Of a stretch of DNA of 64,000 nucleotides, positions 10,151 through 18,939 are shown in pieces. Within the stretch, counting starts at the first letter, position 1, and every line of letters begins with the position of its first letter. The notes under the pieces are model-generated. The model was given only the letters and a program-made list of their open reading frames with translations, ran no database searches and was not told the DNA's origin. Both the position numbers and the translations under genes were made by a program. This DNA comes from Corynebacterium renale (lineage in GTDB: Bacteria > Actinomycetota > Actinomycetes > Mycobacteriales > Mycobacteriaceae): NCBI RefSeq assembly GCF_002563965.1, contig NZ_PDJF01000001.1, forward strand, positions 1,426,001 to 1,490,000, read 5' to 3'.

Positions 10151-10971
10151 GGCCGGGTCTTCCTTTCCGTGGGGTGGAGGGCGGTCCGGAGGCCGTCGCC
10201 AAGCAAAGTGCAACCGAGCACCGCCCAAGCAATGGCTAGGCCGGGCCACACCGCAAGCTGTGGATTCGAACCAAGCGAGGCTTGCGCCGATTGCAGCATG
10301 CGGCCCCAGCTGGCGTACGGGGGAGGAGTCCCTACACCCAAGAAACTCAGGCCAGCTTCGGCGAGGATAGCCATGGACAACCCCACTGTTACCTGCACAA
10401 TCAATACCGGTGCGATGTTCGGGACGACGTGTTTGCGAGCAATCCACCCCGAGCTCTTGCCGGACAGGCGCGCCGCCGCAACGTAATTAGTGCCCAACAC
10501 CTGCAGCGATCCAGCGCGCGCAACACGTATGAATCCGGGAATGCCTGCTATACCGATCGCGATAATCGACGTCCACGTCGACGCACCCCACACTGCAGAA
10601 AACATAATCGCCAGCAAAAGTGCAGGGAAAGCCAGAAGTAGGTCCGCCCCGCGCATAATCGTTGCGCCAGGCGCTCCGCCACGCTGCGCAGCCACGATAC
10701 CTAAGGGCACGCCGACAAAAGCAGAGAGTGCCACCGCAGCTAAGGCCACCAGAACCGTAATCTGCGCACCCACCATAATCCGGGACGCGGTATCACGCCC
10801 AAAACGGTCAGTACCCAACCAATGCTCCGGGCTAGGCCCCGCAAGACGCTCCGCCGGGGCTGCGAAGAGAGGATCGGCGGGAGTCCACACCAAGGAAATC
10901 GCCGCAACCGCAACCACGACCAGGACCATGCCCAGGCCAATTTTTCCAGCGAGAGGAAGACGGCGAATCAT
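10147..10971 (-). CDS. Peptide-type ABC importer permease (DppC-like)
   Basis: 274 residues with about six membrane segments and the binding-protein-dependent permease core. The N-terminal segment is followed by HWLGTDRFGRDTASRIMVGA, a hallmark of DppC/OppC, and the ATPase-contacting EAA region is AARLSGKSSGWIARKHVVPN. SFLGVGTPPPYASWG near the end is another DppC marker. It overlaps the ATPase gene by 4 bp and the second permease by 4 bp, so the transporter genes are translationally coupled. Substrate specificity (peptides, nickel, other) cannot be read from the permease. Confidence 0.93.
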
Positions 10972-11951
10972 GCGGTGATCTCCTTACGTGCTGGGACCCG
11001 AAGACGGGGATCGATGGCTAAGACGAGAAGTTCTACGACGAATGCGACGAGCAAAGAGAAGAGGACCAAAAGGTAGACGACAGCTTGCACCGTGACGAGG
11101 TCGCGGGAGGCGACGGCGTCGAGAAGCAAAGAACCAAGACCTGGAATCACAAAAACGCGCTCGATGACAACCGCGCCCACCACGAGCGTGGTCAGCTGAA
11201 TACCCATCACCGTGGTTAAGGACACCGCGACCGAACGCAGCCCGTGACGCAGCGCGGCACCCCAATACGACGCACCGAACGCGATGGCCGTGCGGATGAA
11301 ATCTGACGCCATGACCTCGAGCATCGCGGAGCGCACGTAGCGAATCAGCACGGCCGCCTGCACCAAAGTGAGCGCAATGACCGGCAGGATGAGGCGCTGC
11401 ACGAATGCGGAGAAATCCACACCCGGAGGAACCCAACCTCCCGACGGCAACCACCCCAAGCGCACGCTCACCACAGCCACGAGCAGCACACCGACCAAGA
11501 AACTGGGGACAGCGATACCCACCTGGCTAGCCACCGACACCGCCGATCCCCACGCGCCCGCGCGCGCACCGAACGTGCCCACAACGAGTGCGATTATTAC
11601 GGCCAGCAGCATCGACACCGCCACCAAAATCAACGAAACCTGCGCCCGATCCCACACCTGGGCAGTGATGTTCGTGCCACTTGCTAGCGAGACGCCGAAA
11701 TCCCCGCGCAGCACGCCACCCATCCAATCCAGGTATTGCCGCCACAATGGGGCATCGAGTCCCATCTCCCGAGTGAGGGCTGCGACCTCTTCTTCTGTCG
11801 CCGTCACGCCGAGCGCCACGCGCGCCGGGTTACCGGGAATTGCGCGGAGGACGGTAAAGACGATAAGCGACGCAACCACTGCAAGCGCGAGGGTGCGGAG
11901 CACGAGTTTTCCCACTTGAGTAGGCACTCGGGTAGATACTGGCTTATCCAC
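10968..11951 (-). CDS. Peptide-type ABC importer permease (DppB-like)
   Basis: 327 residues from a GTG at 11951, chosen because it overlaps the binding-protein stop by 8 bp, matching the coupling seen through the operon; an upstream start would lie deep inside that gene. The protein has about six membrane segments. VFTVLRAIPGNPARVALG near the start and YVRSAMLEVMASDFIRTAIA in the EAA region are standard for DppB/OppB. It pairs with the DppC-like protein to form the transmembrane channel. Confidence 0.92.
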   Translation of the reverse strand: MDKPVSTRVPTQVGKLVLRTLALAVVASLIVFTVLRAIPGNPARVALGVTATEEEVAALTREMGLDAPLWRQYLDWMGGVLRGDFGVSLASGTNITAQVWDRAQVSLILVAVSMLLAVIIALVVGTFGARAGAWGSAVSVASQVGIAVPSFLVGVLLVAVVSVRLGWLPSGGWVPPGVDFSAFVQRLILPVIALTLVQAAVLIRYVRSAMLEVMASDFIRTAIAFGASYWGAALRHGLRSVAVSLTTVMGIQLTTLVVGAVVIERVFVIPGLGSLLLDAVASRDLVTVQAVVYLLVLFSLLVAFVVELLVLAIDPRLRVPARKEITA

Positions 11952-13509
11952 GGCTAGCCCCCTGTTCCACGGCGATGCGAGGCAGTGGGATGGAATCGGT
12001 GACAACATTGGCCTCGATTTCGGTTACACCCGGTGTGTGAAGCACCACGTTTGGTACGTTCACGATGGTCAGGGCTCCGGCTTCTTCCATGATGAGGCTC
12101 ACCGCTCGGCGCATGAGCTGTTCCGACTGGTCCTCCGGCGCGGAATCAGCCGCTGCGAATGCTTCGCGCACCGCTGGGGAGTCGAATCCCAGGTAGTAGG
12201 TGGGGTCGCCAAAAAGCCGGGTAATATCGCGAGGTTCCACGTGCGCAATCAACGACATTTGATAATCGTGAGCACCCATAACCTGGCTTAACCACACCGA
12301 AGGGAACTCGGCGGACTCTATCGTTGGTTGGAACCCGACCTCACGTAGCTGGGAGAAAAGGATCTCTGCGGTGTCCTGCGCGTAGTTCAGGATGGGGATC
12401 GTTAACGTGACGGCTAGGCGCGGGTCAGAACCATCGGTGGCGTACCCGGCCTCTTCGAGGATGCGGCGTGCCTGCTCTGGGTTTGGGGCGATACCCGCTC
12501 GTGGATCGAACCACGGGTCAGCTGGTGCTACGGGCGTACCCCCGGTATCAGTGCCGTGGCCTTCGAAAACCGCCTGGTTAATGCCTTGTCGGTCCACGGC
12601 GAGGAAAACGGCGCGGCGCACAGCAACATCGTTAAAGGGTGCGCGCTGGTTATTCATACTCAACAGCAGTTCGCCATTCGAGGTTCCAACTTCCACGCCG
12701 ACGTCCCCGCGGGCTGTGGCGGCGTCGATAAGCTCGGGTGCACTCATCGCCCACACCACGTCCACGTCCCCAGTGCGCAGAGCATTCGTTGCAGCGGTCT
12801 GGTCGTGAAAGTAGCGCAGCTCAGCGCGGGAATGCCGCGGCGCAGGACCCCAATAGTCGGGATTTTCCGTAAAACTCAGTGAGGTACCTACTGCCCAGCG
12901 GTCGACCAGGTATGGTCCGGTTCCTACCGGTTGTTCAGCAAGCTTATCGACGCCATCCGGTGTCATCATCGCCCCTACAAGGGTGCCCATGTTCCACAAC
13001 CACGACTGTGAAGGCTCGTCTAACGTGACTTCAAGCGTATGTTCATCGATCACGCGCGTCGCTTGTACCGGGTCCATCGCTTTTTTCTGCCCGTTGGACC
13101 ATGCTGGAGACTTCACCCGATGAATCGAAAACTCTGCGGTGCTGGCGTTAAACGGCGAACCGTTGCTAAACCGCACGCCCTCGCGCAGATGGAAGGTGTA
13201 GGTACGGCGGTCGGGGCTTATGTCCCACGTTTTTGCCAGGCCGGGGGTGACGTTGCCGGAGGCGTCGATACGCACGAGCGTTTCGTACACGTTTCCCATG
13301 AGTGCTTGCGGGATGGCGGCGCCGCCGGTGGTGGTGAAGTCTAGCGACGCCGGGGGTGCGCCGGTGGCTACCCGTAGAGTCCCGGTGCCTTCGGAGGCTG
13401 CTGCGTGCACGCCGGTAGTTGCGGTGTGCCCGGCATTGCACCCGCTTAACGCGACGGCCGCCCCTAAAACGGGAGCGGCCAAGACGGTTGCTTTAGCCCA
13501 GGTTTCCAT
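11944..13509 (-). CDS. Extracellular solute-binding lipoprotein, family 5 (peptide/nickel type)
   Basis: 521 residues. The N-terminus has a hydrophobic stretch and a lipobox ending ALSGC (Cys24), so the protein should be anchored to the outer face of the membrane. The family-5 binding-protein fold is shown by YETLVRIDASGNVTPGLAKTW, FHLREGVRFSNGSPFNA and PVGTGPYLVDRW. It delivers substrate to the DppB/C permeases encoded after it. Its ATG overlaps the end of the permease/UraD gene by 17 bp. The tie to a urate transporter raises the possibility that the ligand is not a simple peptide, but nothing in the sequence settles this. Confidence 0.92.
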   Translation of the reverse strand: METWAKATVLAAPVLGAAVALSGCNAGHTATTGVHAAASEGTGTLRVATGAPPASLDFTTTGGAAIPQALMGNVYETLVRIDASGNVTPGLAKTWDISPDRRTYTFHLREGVRFSNGSPFNASTAEFSIHRVKSPAWSNGQKKAMDPVQATRVIDEHTLEVTLDEPSQSWLWNMGTLVGAMMTPDGVDKLAEQPVGTGPYLVDRWAVGTSLSFTENPDYWGPAPRHSRAELRYFHDQTAATNALRTGDVDVVWAMSAPELIDAATARGDVGVEVGTSNGELLLSMNNQRAPFNDVAVRRAVFLAVDRQGINQAVFEGHGTDTGGTPVAPADPWFDPRAGIAPNPEQARRILEEAGYATDGSDPRLAVTLTIPILNYAQDTAEILFSQLREVGFQPTIESAEFPSVWLSQVMGAHDYQMSLIAHVEPRDITRLFGDPTYYLGFDSPAVREAFAAADSAPEDQSEQLMRRAVSLIMEEAGALTIVNVPNVVLHTPGVTEIEANVVTDSIPLPRIAVEQGASRG

Positions 13510-15466
13510 CGATTTCAGTGAACTTTCGGTCCCAGGAAGAGCGGATGGGGTTGGCGTCAGCTAGCACGATGTCGAAGCGGTCGTTAGCAATTTCTACGAT
13601 TTCGCTGAGCACGACGCGGCGTTCCTGCGCATCTGAGTTTGCGAGGCGGCGCACGCCTTCGTTGATGACGTGCTCGATCGTATCGGTGGTGTCTAGGTAA
13701 GCAACATAGGGGAAGCCGAAGCGGGCGCGGTATTCGGTGGAGATGTTCTGGATTGCTTCCATCTCCACGTCGTCGAGGTCGTCGAGGCCGATGGATCCGC
13801 GTTCGGCGGAAAGGTCCGCGTAGGATTCGTCATCGGCGAAAAGTAGGGAGGCCATATCCGGGTAGTCGTGGATGAGCGTTTCCTTGTCCTCATCGCTGCC
13901 GGTGAGAACCGCGACTTGGATTGCTTCGCGCAGATCAGATACAGACTCGAAGGGGCGAGATTCCCACGCGGTCTCGAGTGGCCAGGTCACGTTGTTGAAC
14001 AGGGGACGCAAGGTGGCCACGAAATCGTCGCGGTTCATCGCGTTGATTGCGTCTAAACTGACGCCTTCGCCATCTTTACGCGCGACGTCCGCACCATCTT
14101 GGCGGCCGATGTGGAAGAACACGATGTTCAGCACGATTGCGGTGATCGCACCGACTGACATGCCGGAAGAGAAGAAAGTGCGTGCCCACTCTGGCAGGGC
14201 CTGTGCGATCTCTGGCTTGAAGGTAACGAGCATGGCCATGCCCAGGGCAGTGGTCACGATGACAGCGTTGCGGTTATCCGAGAGATCCGACTTAGCGATG
14301 GTCTGCAGGCCAACCCACGCCACGTTGGCAAAAAGCATGAGCGAAGCCGCCCCCAGCACTGGCGACGGGATGGACGCAACTATGGCGCCGGCCTTCGGCA
14401 GCAGACCGAGGACAATCATGAAACCGGCAGCCGCAGCGGCGACCCAGCGGGACTTTACGCCGGTGATACGGACCAGCCCCACGTTCTGTGCGAAACAAGT
14501 GTACGGGAAGGAATTCATGACGCCACCGATGACTGTGGAAATACCATCTGCGCGGATTGCACGCACGATGTCGTCGCGGCGAATACGCTTTTTCACAATC
14601 TCACCAGTAGCGAAAACGTCACCAGTGGTCTCCACCATGGTGATCAGCATGACGATGATGAGCGACAGAATTGCACCAATGTTGAACTCCGGCAGACCGA
14701 AGTAGAACGGGGTAGTGATGCCGAAGGCGTCAGCTTCGCCAACGGCGTCGAAGGTGGCGTCGCCAAGCAGAAGCGCAACAGCGGTGCCTAGGACCAGGCC
14801 GATGAGGGTAGCCAGGGTACCGAGGAAGCCCTTGAAGAAGCGTTGCACCAGCACGATGACGGCGATGACGCCGAAGCCGTAAGCGAGGTCCCGGCTACTG
14901 GGGATACCTTCGGCGTAGTTCACAAAGTCATTCGCGGAAACAGCGAGGAGGGAAGTACCCATGACCAGCAGCACTGAACCGGTGACCACGCTGGGGAAGA
15001 ATTTGAGGAAGCGGGCGAAAACTGGCGTGATGAAGAAAGTAAACAGACCAGCAACAATGACTGCACCGTAGATTGTGGGAAGTGATTCCACTCCGCCTTG
15101 GCCGTCTGTGACACCGAGCCCGATAGCAATAATCGGTGCTACCGCAGTAGTGGTGACGCCTTGGACAATCGGTAAGCGCGCACCGACCCACTTACCAATA
15201 CCGACAGACTGGATCAGGGTGGCGATGCCACAGGTCAAAAGGTCCGCGTTGATGAGGTGGATGGTGGTTTCCGTGTCCAGGTTCAGCGAACCCGCGATAA
15301 GCAGTGGCACGATCACAGCGCCCGCGTAGAACGCTAGGACGTGCTGCAAGCCTAGGGCGGTGAGCTTCCCCGGGGAAGGGACGCGGTCGACAGGGTGGAC
15401 TGCCTTCGGCTGTTCAGCGATTCCGGTCGATGGATGGGGGCCTGATGAAGCTGGTGTGAAAGACAC
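13493..15466 (-). CDS. NCS2 urate/xanthine permease fused to an OHCU-decarboxylase (UraD) domain
   Basis: 657 residues with a GTG start. Residues ~30-455 are a nucleobase:cation symporter-2 with the uric acid/xanthine signature QNVGLVRITGVKSR and many membrane segments. Residues ~470-655 resemble 2-oxo-4-hydroxy-4-carboxy-5-ureidoimidazoline decarboxylase, with NISTEYRARFGFPYVAYL the clearest block. UraD acts late in urate breakdown to allantoin. In the usual catalytic motif HPD/E-L the histidine position is Tyr535 (DYPDM), and the S-x-x-E-Q motif reads L-S-A-E-R, so the domain may be inactive, altered or mainly structural. The gene heads the ABC operon and overlaps the binding-protein gene by 17 bp. 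Confidence 0.88.
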   Translation of the reverse strand: MSFTPASSGPHPSTGIAEQPKAVHPVDRVPSPGKLTALGLQHVLAFYAGAVIVPLLIAGSLNLDTETTIHLINADLLTCGIATLIQSVGIGKWVGARLPIVQGVTTTAVAPIIAIGLGVTDGQGGVESLPTIYGAVIVAGLFTFFITPVFARFLKFFPSVVTGSVLLVMGTSLLAVSANDFVNYAEGIPSSRDLAYGFGVIAVIVLVQRFFKGFLGTLATLIGLVLGTAVALLLGDATFDAVGEADAFGITTPFYFGLPEFNIGAILSLIIVMLITMVETTGDVFATGEIVKKRIRRDDIVRAIRADGISTVIGGVMNSFPYTCFAQNVGLVRITGVKSRWVAAAAAGFMIVLGLLPKAGAIVASIPSPVLGAASLMLFANVAWVGLQTIAKSDLSDNRNAVIVTTALGMAMLVTFKPEIAQALPEWARTFFSSGMSVGAITAIVLNIVFFHIGRQDGADVARKDGEGVSLDAINAMNRDDFVATLRPLFNNVTWPLETAWESRPFESVSDLREAIQVAVLTGSDEDKETLIHDYPDMASLLFADDESYADLSAERGSIGLDDLDDVEMEAIQNISTEYRARFGFPYVAYLDTTDTIEHVINEGVRRLANSDAQERRVVLSEIVEIANDRFDIVLADANPIRSSWDRKFTEIDGNLG

Positions 15467-15835
15467 TGTCTCTTACTGGTTCTTTCTCAAGAAGAGTGTT
15501 CGCTGCCCAAGGCAACAAACAACAGACGTGGATTCAAATATTATTTTTAGCCCGCGTCACAGTGCTTCCCCACCGTCTGGGTGTGGAAACCTAGCCATGG
15601 TGAACGATGTTCATCCTCTGTGTGGCGCGTGTATGACATAGGGTAGTGCTCCGCGACACAAAGTGAAAAGTGGTCGGGCGTAGGGTGTGCTCCGGTTGCG
15701 GGGAAGTGGGCAAATGCCACCTTAGATTCCTTCGGGGTGTGAATAAAACTATGAAAAGAATGCTTCTCGACGTCTCCATGAGGTTCGAAAAGGTGAGTGT
15801 TTTAATTACGCGTGTGCGGGGAATTATATGGCAGT
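15467..15835. other. Intergenic region upstream of the permease/UraD operon
   Basis: Divergent control region between the permease/UraD gene (minus) and the HNH gene (plus). I see no credible coding sequence; short frames here lack family features or ribosome-binding sites. A TAATAT-like -10 for the minus strand is present near 15540 but has no clear -35. The plus-strand promoter at the right end is listed separately. Confidence 0.4.
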
Positions 15836-15836
15836 A

Positions 15837-15865
15837 TTGACACATATGTGCGAACCCTGTACAGT
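15837..15865 (+). promoter_or_regulatory. Sigma-70 type promoter for the HNH gene
   Basis: Perfect -35 TTGACA at 15837-15842, a 17-nt spacer, and -10 TACAGT at 15860-15865. Transcription would begin near 15872, giving a leader of about 64 nt with AAGGGGGG before the GTG start at 15936. Confidence 0.75.
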
Positions 15866-15935
15866 GTTTTTATAGCGATCAAACTTGTGAATTTTGCTTC
15901 GGCCCCGGGGTGGGCCAGAAAAGGGGGGCACGGCA

Positions 15936-17204
15936 GTGCACACCACTGAACTTCCGCGACACATTCGTAGGCGCCCAGATGTCAATCCTCCGGCGTACTT
16001 TTGTCGAAGCGATCAAACTAATCCGCAGGCCGTGATGCTTGAAACCGCTCGGCGGTTGGAATTCATGGCTTTGGAACACTTCATGCCCAAGGGGCATGAG
16101 CCCAAGCGCGACGTGCTCAAGAACAGCCGGAGGATCACTAATTTCAGTAGGGGCCACACGGAGTCAGTAGTAATTAAGGGGATGGTGATTCTTCACAAGC
16201 TGCCCAAGACACTGGCTTTGCAGCGGGAACTATGGCTACTTGACGCGCAGCACATCAAGATGATTGGAACAATCCTGGAAGCCGCACCATCACAATCACT
16301 TGCGGCCATCGACGAACTCCTCGAGCATCTTCTGACCCCGACTATGCCAGCTCAAAGTTTCCCGGATCACACAGCGTTCCGTAAGCGGATCAACCAAATT
16401 CTGATTACCGTCAATCCAAAATTAAAGGCCGACCCGGATCCCGCCCTGCAGCCACCTTTCGACCTCGATTTACCCGACCAAGATGAAGAAGGTTTGGCCG
16501 AACTACACGCTGAGTTTTCTAAGCCCGACGGGCTGATATTAGATGAAGCGCTACGTTCCATCGCACATGAGCATCACTGCAGTAGGGAAGATGCTTTCTA
16601 CAAGCTGATCTTTGAAAACATTGAGGTCAAACTCACGCTCAATATTTATCAAGCACAAGATATTCCCGATGCTCCTGCCTGGATATCCGGGGTCGGGTGG
16701 ATCACTGGCGAACTACGTGACCGACTCCTCGCCAACGTGACCAAAACTCGTGACCTCGCCGACTACAAAGATGCCGTATCGAACTCATACCGGCCTAGTG
16801 AAGGCGTGAAAGCATACCTTGAAGGCCGCGACGGTTCCTGCGGTGTTCCGGGCTGCACTGTTCCGGCACACCGCTGCCAGAAAGACCACCGCGTTGAATA
16901 CGCGGAGGGTGGAGAAACCAGCACACGTAACCTCGTCGACGTCTGTTCCTTCGACCACAATCACAAAACAAACGGCGGCTTGCATTACGTTCTCGACCCA
17001 GAAACCGGTACCACAATTTGGCTGCACACCGACGGCACCTTCGAAATTGGGCTTGCAACCGGCCCACTATCACCACAAGGAAAGTGGGAAGCGAAAACCA
17101 TTGCGCAGTACATGAAAGAAAGTTCGCAACGAGCCTATAAACGGCGCCTGAACACCGAAGCAAATCCCACCCACACTACTGGTACCCCCACAAATACCGT
17201 CTAG
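15936..17204 (+). CDS. HNH endonuclease-domain protein, DUF222/13E12 repeat family
   Basis: 422 residues. The GTG at 15936 is chosen because AAGGGGGG lies 7 nt upstream. The N-terminal and middle part is the helical DUF222/13E12 region; the C-terminus carries the HNH nuclease: CGVPGCTVPAHRCQKDHRVEYAEGG-type zinc and DH motif, then TRNLVDVCSFDHNHKTN. These proteins are abundant, multi-copy and often mobile in corynebacteria and mycobacteria; their role is not established. The CxxC...DH...HNH pattern implies metal-dependent DNA cleavage. No flanking inverted repeats were found. Start and nuclease domain are both confident; function is not. Confidence 0.88.
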   Translation: MHTTELPRHIRRRPDVNPPAYFCRSDQTNPQAVMLETARRLEFMALEHFMPKGHEPKRDVLKNSRRITNFSRGHTESVVIKGMVILHKLPKTLALQRELWLLDAQHIKMIGTILEAAPSQSLAAIDELLEHLLTPTMPAQSFPDHTAFRKRINQILITVNPKLKADPDPALQPPFDLDLPDQDEEGLAELHAEFSKPDGLILDEALRSIAHEHHCSREDAFYKLIFENIEVKLTLNIYQAQDIPDAPAWISGVGWITGELRDRLLANVTKTRDLADYKDAVSNSYRPSEGVKAYLEGRDGSCGVPGCTVPAHRCQKDHRVEYAEGGETSTRNLVDVCSFDHNHKTNGGLHYVLDPETGTTIWLHTDGTFEIGLATGPLSPQGKWEAKTIAQYMKESSQRAYKRRLNTEANPTHTTGTPTNTV

Positions 17205-17232
17205 TACAAACCTGGGGCACAATAGGACCACT

Positions 17233-17772
17233 ATGGCAACAACGGCGACCACATCACTATCCGGGCCCATTGAATTGCGCACCACCTGGGCCACAGTCTG
17301 GCGGCGCAAAACCTCCATACTTGCCATCATCTTCACCTTGGCGATGTTGGCACTATGCGCCATATTCACCAGCAGCGCGGCAGCAACCAGCGGGCGTATT
17401 TCCGCCCTCTACTGGGCCGCCACCGCCTTGCCACTACTTGGAATAATCATGGCGTGGTCGGCATGGTGGTCCTGGGCCAGTCACGTCCGCAAACCGGCGC
17501 TCTTCGTCGACGCTCTCATCCGGATCCCACGCACCGGAGTGCGCTACGCCCTCCCCGAACTAGGATGCGCCCAAATATTCAACCAAGGAGGAACAAGCTA
17601 CATCGCCCTACTTCCTAAACACGAAAAGGGAAGGGTCCCCGCCGATCTGCACAGCGTGGACCCTTACATAGTCGAATTCCCAGTGGGAGCGCGACCCCAA
17701 CCCTTTGAACTCGGTCAAGAACTGGCCCGCCGAGTTCCAGGATTAGACGTCGATAAGCTGGGGAATATCTAA
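17233..17772 (+). CDS. Membrane protein of unknown function with two N-terminal membrane segments
   Basis: 179 residues. Two hydrophobic segments (about 29-52 and 62-82) lead into a soluble C-terminal domain (about 90-179) containing ALFVDALIRIPRTGVRY and VDPYIVEFPVGARPQPFELG. I do not recognise the family. It starts 28 bp after the HNH gene and overlaps the monooxygenase gene tail-to-tail by 4 bp. The soluble part, with alternating hydrophobic residues, may be a small beta domain on the cytoplasmic face. Confidence 0.65.
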   Translation: MATTATTSLSGPIELRTTWATVWRRKTSILAIIFTLAMLALCAIFTSSAAATSGRISALYWAATALPLLGIIMAWSAWWSWASHVRKPALFVDALIRIPRTGVRYALPELGCAQIFNQGGTSYIALLPKHEKGRVPADLHSVDPYIVEFPVGARPQPFELGQELARRVPGLDVDKLGNI

Positions 17773-18782
17773 CTCCGGCGTTCCAACTCCCACGCATCCG
17801 ACAGGATCTCCATCGTGGTGGACATCTTCTCACCCGTCGGAGCCTGCAGAGCCACCATCAACTCGTCCGCGTGGATACGCTCAGCAAAGTTCTCCAGGTA
17901 AGCACGCACCGTCGGACCATCACCCACGGCCGTGTAACGGCGCATGTCCAAAATCTGCTGGCCAGCGAGAGAATCCATCACCTGATCCAACTGCTCCTCC
18001 GTTAACTGCCCACGGCCACGACCCGCCATCTGGCGCACCCACATGCGACGCATGTCGTGATGCTGCTGCTCAGCTTCCTCCTGTGTCTCCGCCGCAGTCA
18101 CATTCAACGCCGCAATCAGATACGGCTCCGGGAACTGCTCCGAAGGCTGGTAATTTTCGCGGTACCACGTGGTCGCAGCCTCCAAATGAGACGGGGCAAA
18201 GTGAGAAGCAAACGCATAGGGCAAACCCAACTGTGCTGCCAACCGGGCGCCAAACATGGAGGAACCCAAAATAATCAGAGGCACATTCGTGCCATAACCC
18301 GGCACCGCACGAATGCCTGGGATTACAGAATTATCACTTAAATATCCCTGCAACTCGACGACATCATTCGGGAAATTCTCCGCAGCATGTGGATCGCGGC
18401 GCAGCGCACGGCCCAACGTGTGCTGATCCGTGCCCGGGGCACGGCCCAAACCTAAATCGATGCGGTTTGGGTACATCTCTTCCAACATGCCAAACTGCTC
18501 CGCCACAACGTATGGCGAATGATTCGGCAACATCACACCACCTGCACCCAAACGGATCGAGGACGTCTGGGCACCTACGTGCGCAATCAACACGGCTGGG
18601 GAGGAAGAACTAATGGACTTCATATTGTGGTGCTCGGCGTACCACATGCGGTGGTAGCCCAACGCCTCCGCTTCTTGCGCAAGCGCCACTGACCGCGCGA
18701 TCGACTGCGCGGGGCGCTCGTTTTCGTAGACGGTACAGAAATCGATCAACGATAGTTTTTGGCTAGGGGTTGACATGAACAT
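17769..18782 (-). CDS. Luciferase-like (LLM class) flavin-dependent monooxygenase
   Basis: 337 residues from the ATG at 18782, which has GAAGG 7 nt upstream. The bacterial-luciferase fold is shown by the YHRMWYAEHHNMKSISSSSPAV region, IRLGAGGVMLPNHSPYVVAEQFGML and RIDLGLGRAPGTDQ. These enzymes use reduced FMN or F420 and oxygen (or reduce substrates) and their substrates vary widely. It resembles the MsnO8/YhbW-like subgroup that begins with an LSLIDF-type motif. It stands alone between unrelated genes; no flavin reductase is adjacent. Confidence 0.88.
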   Translation of the reverse strand: MFMSTPSQKLSLIDFCTVYENERPAQSIARSVALAQEAEALGYHRMWYAEHHNMKSISSSSPAVLIAHVGAQTSSIRLGAGGVMLPNHSPYVVAEQFGMLEEMYPNRIDLGLGRAPGTDQHTLGRALRRDPHAAENFPNDVVELQGYLSDNSVIPGIRAVPGYGTNVPLIILGSSMFGARLAAQLGLPYAFASHFAPSHLEAATTWYRENYQPSEQFPEPYLIAALNVTAAETQEEAEQQHHDMRRMWVRQMAGRGRGQLTEEQLDQVMDSLAGQQILDMRRYTAVGDGPTVRAYLENFAERIHADELMVALQAPTGEKMSTTMEILSDAWELERRS

Positions 18783-18885
18783 CACCAAACCTTCAATACA
18801 TGCTCATTGGTTTTAGGGTCTAACAGGTATAACCAATCCGCCCGCAATCTGTTCCAGCAGCCACATCTGCGGTGGCCACGGGTGC

Positions 18886-18920
18886 ATAAAAAGAGCCCGT
18901 TACCAAAATCGGTAACGGGC
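18886..18920 (-). terminator. Rho-independent terminator of brnQ
   Basis: Perfect 10-bp stem GCCCGTTACC (18895-18904) / GGTAACGGGC (18911-18920) with a 6-nt loop. Read on the minus strand it is followed by a T-rich tract (18888-18892), 20 bp after the brnQ stop. Confidence 0.9.
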
Positions 18921-18939
18921 GAAGCGTCAGGCTTAGCCT

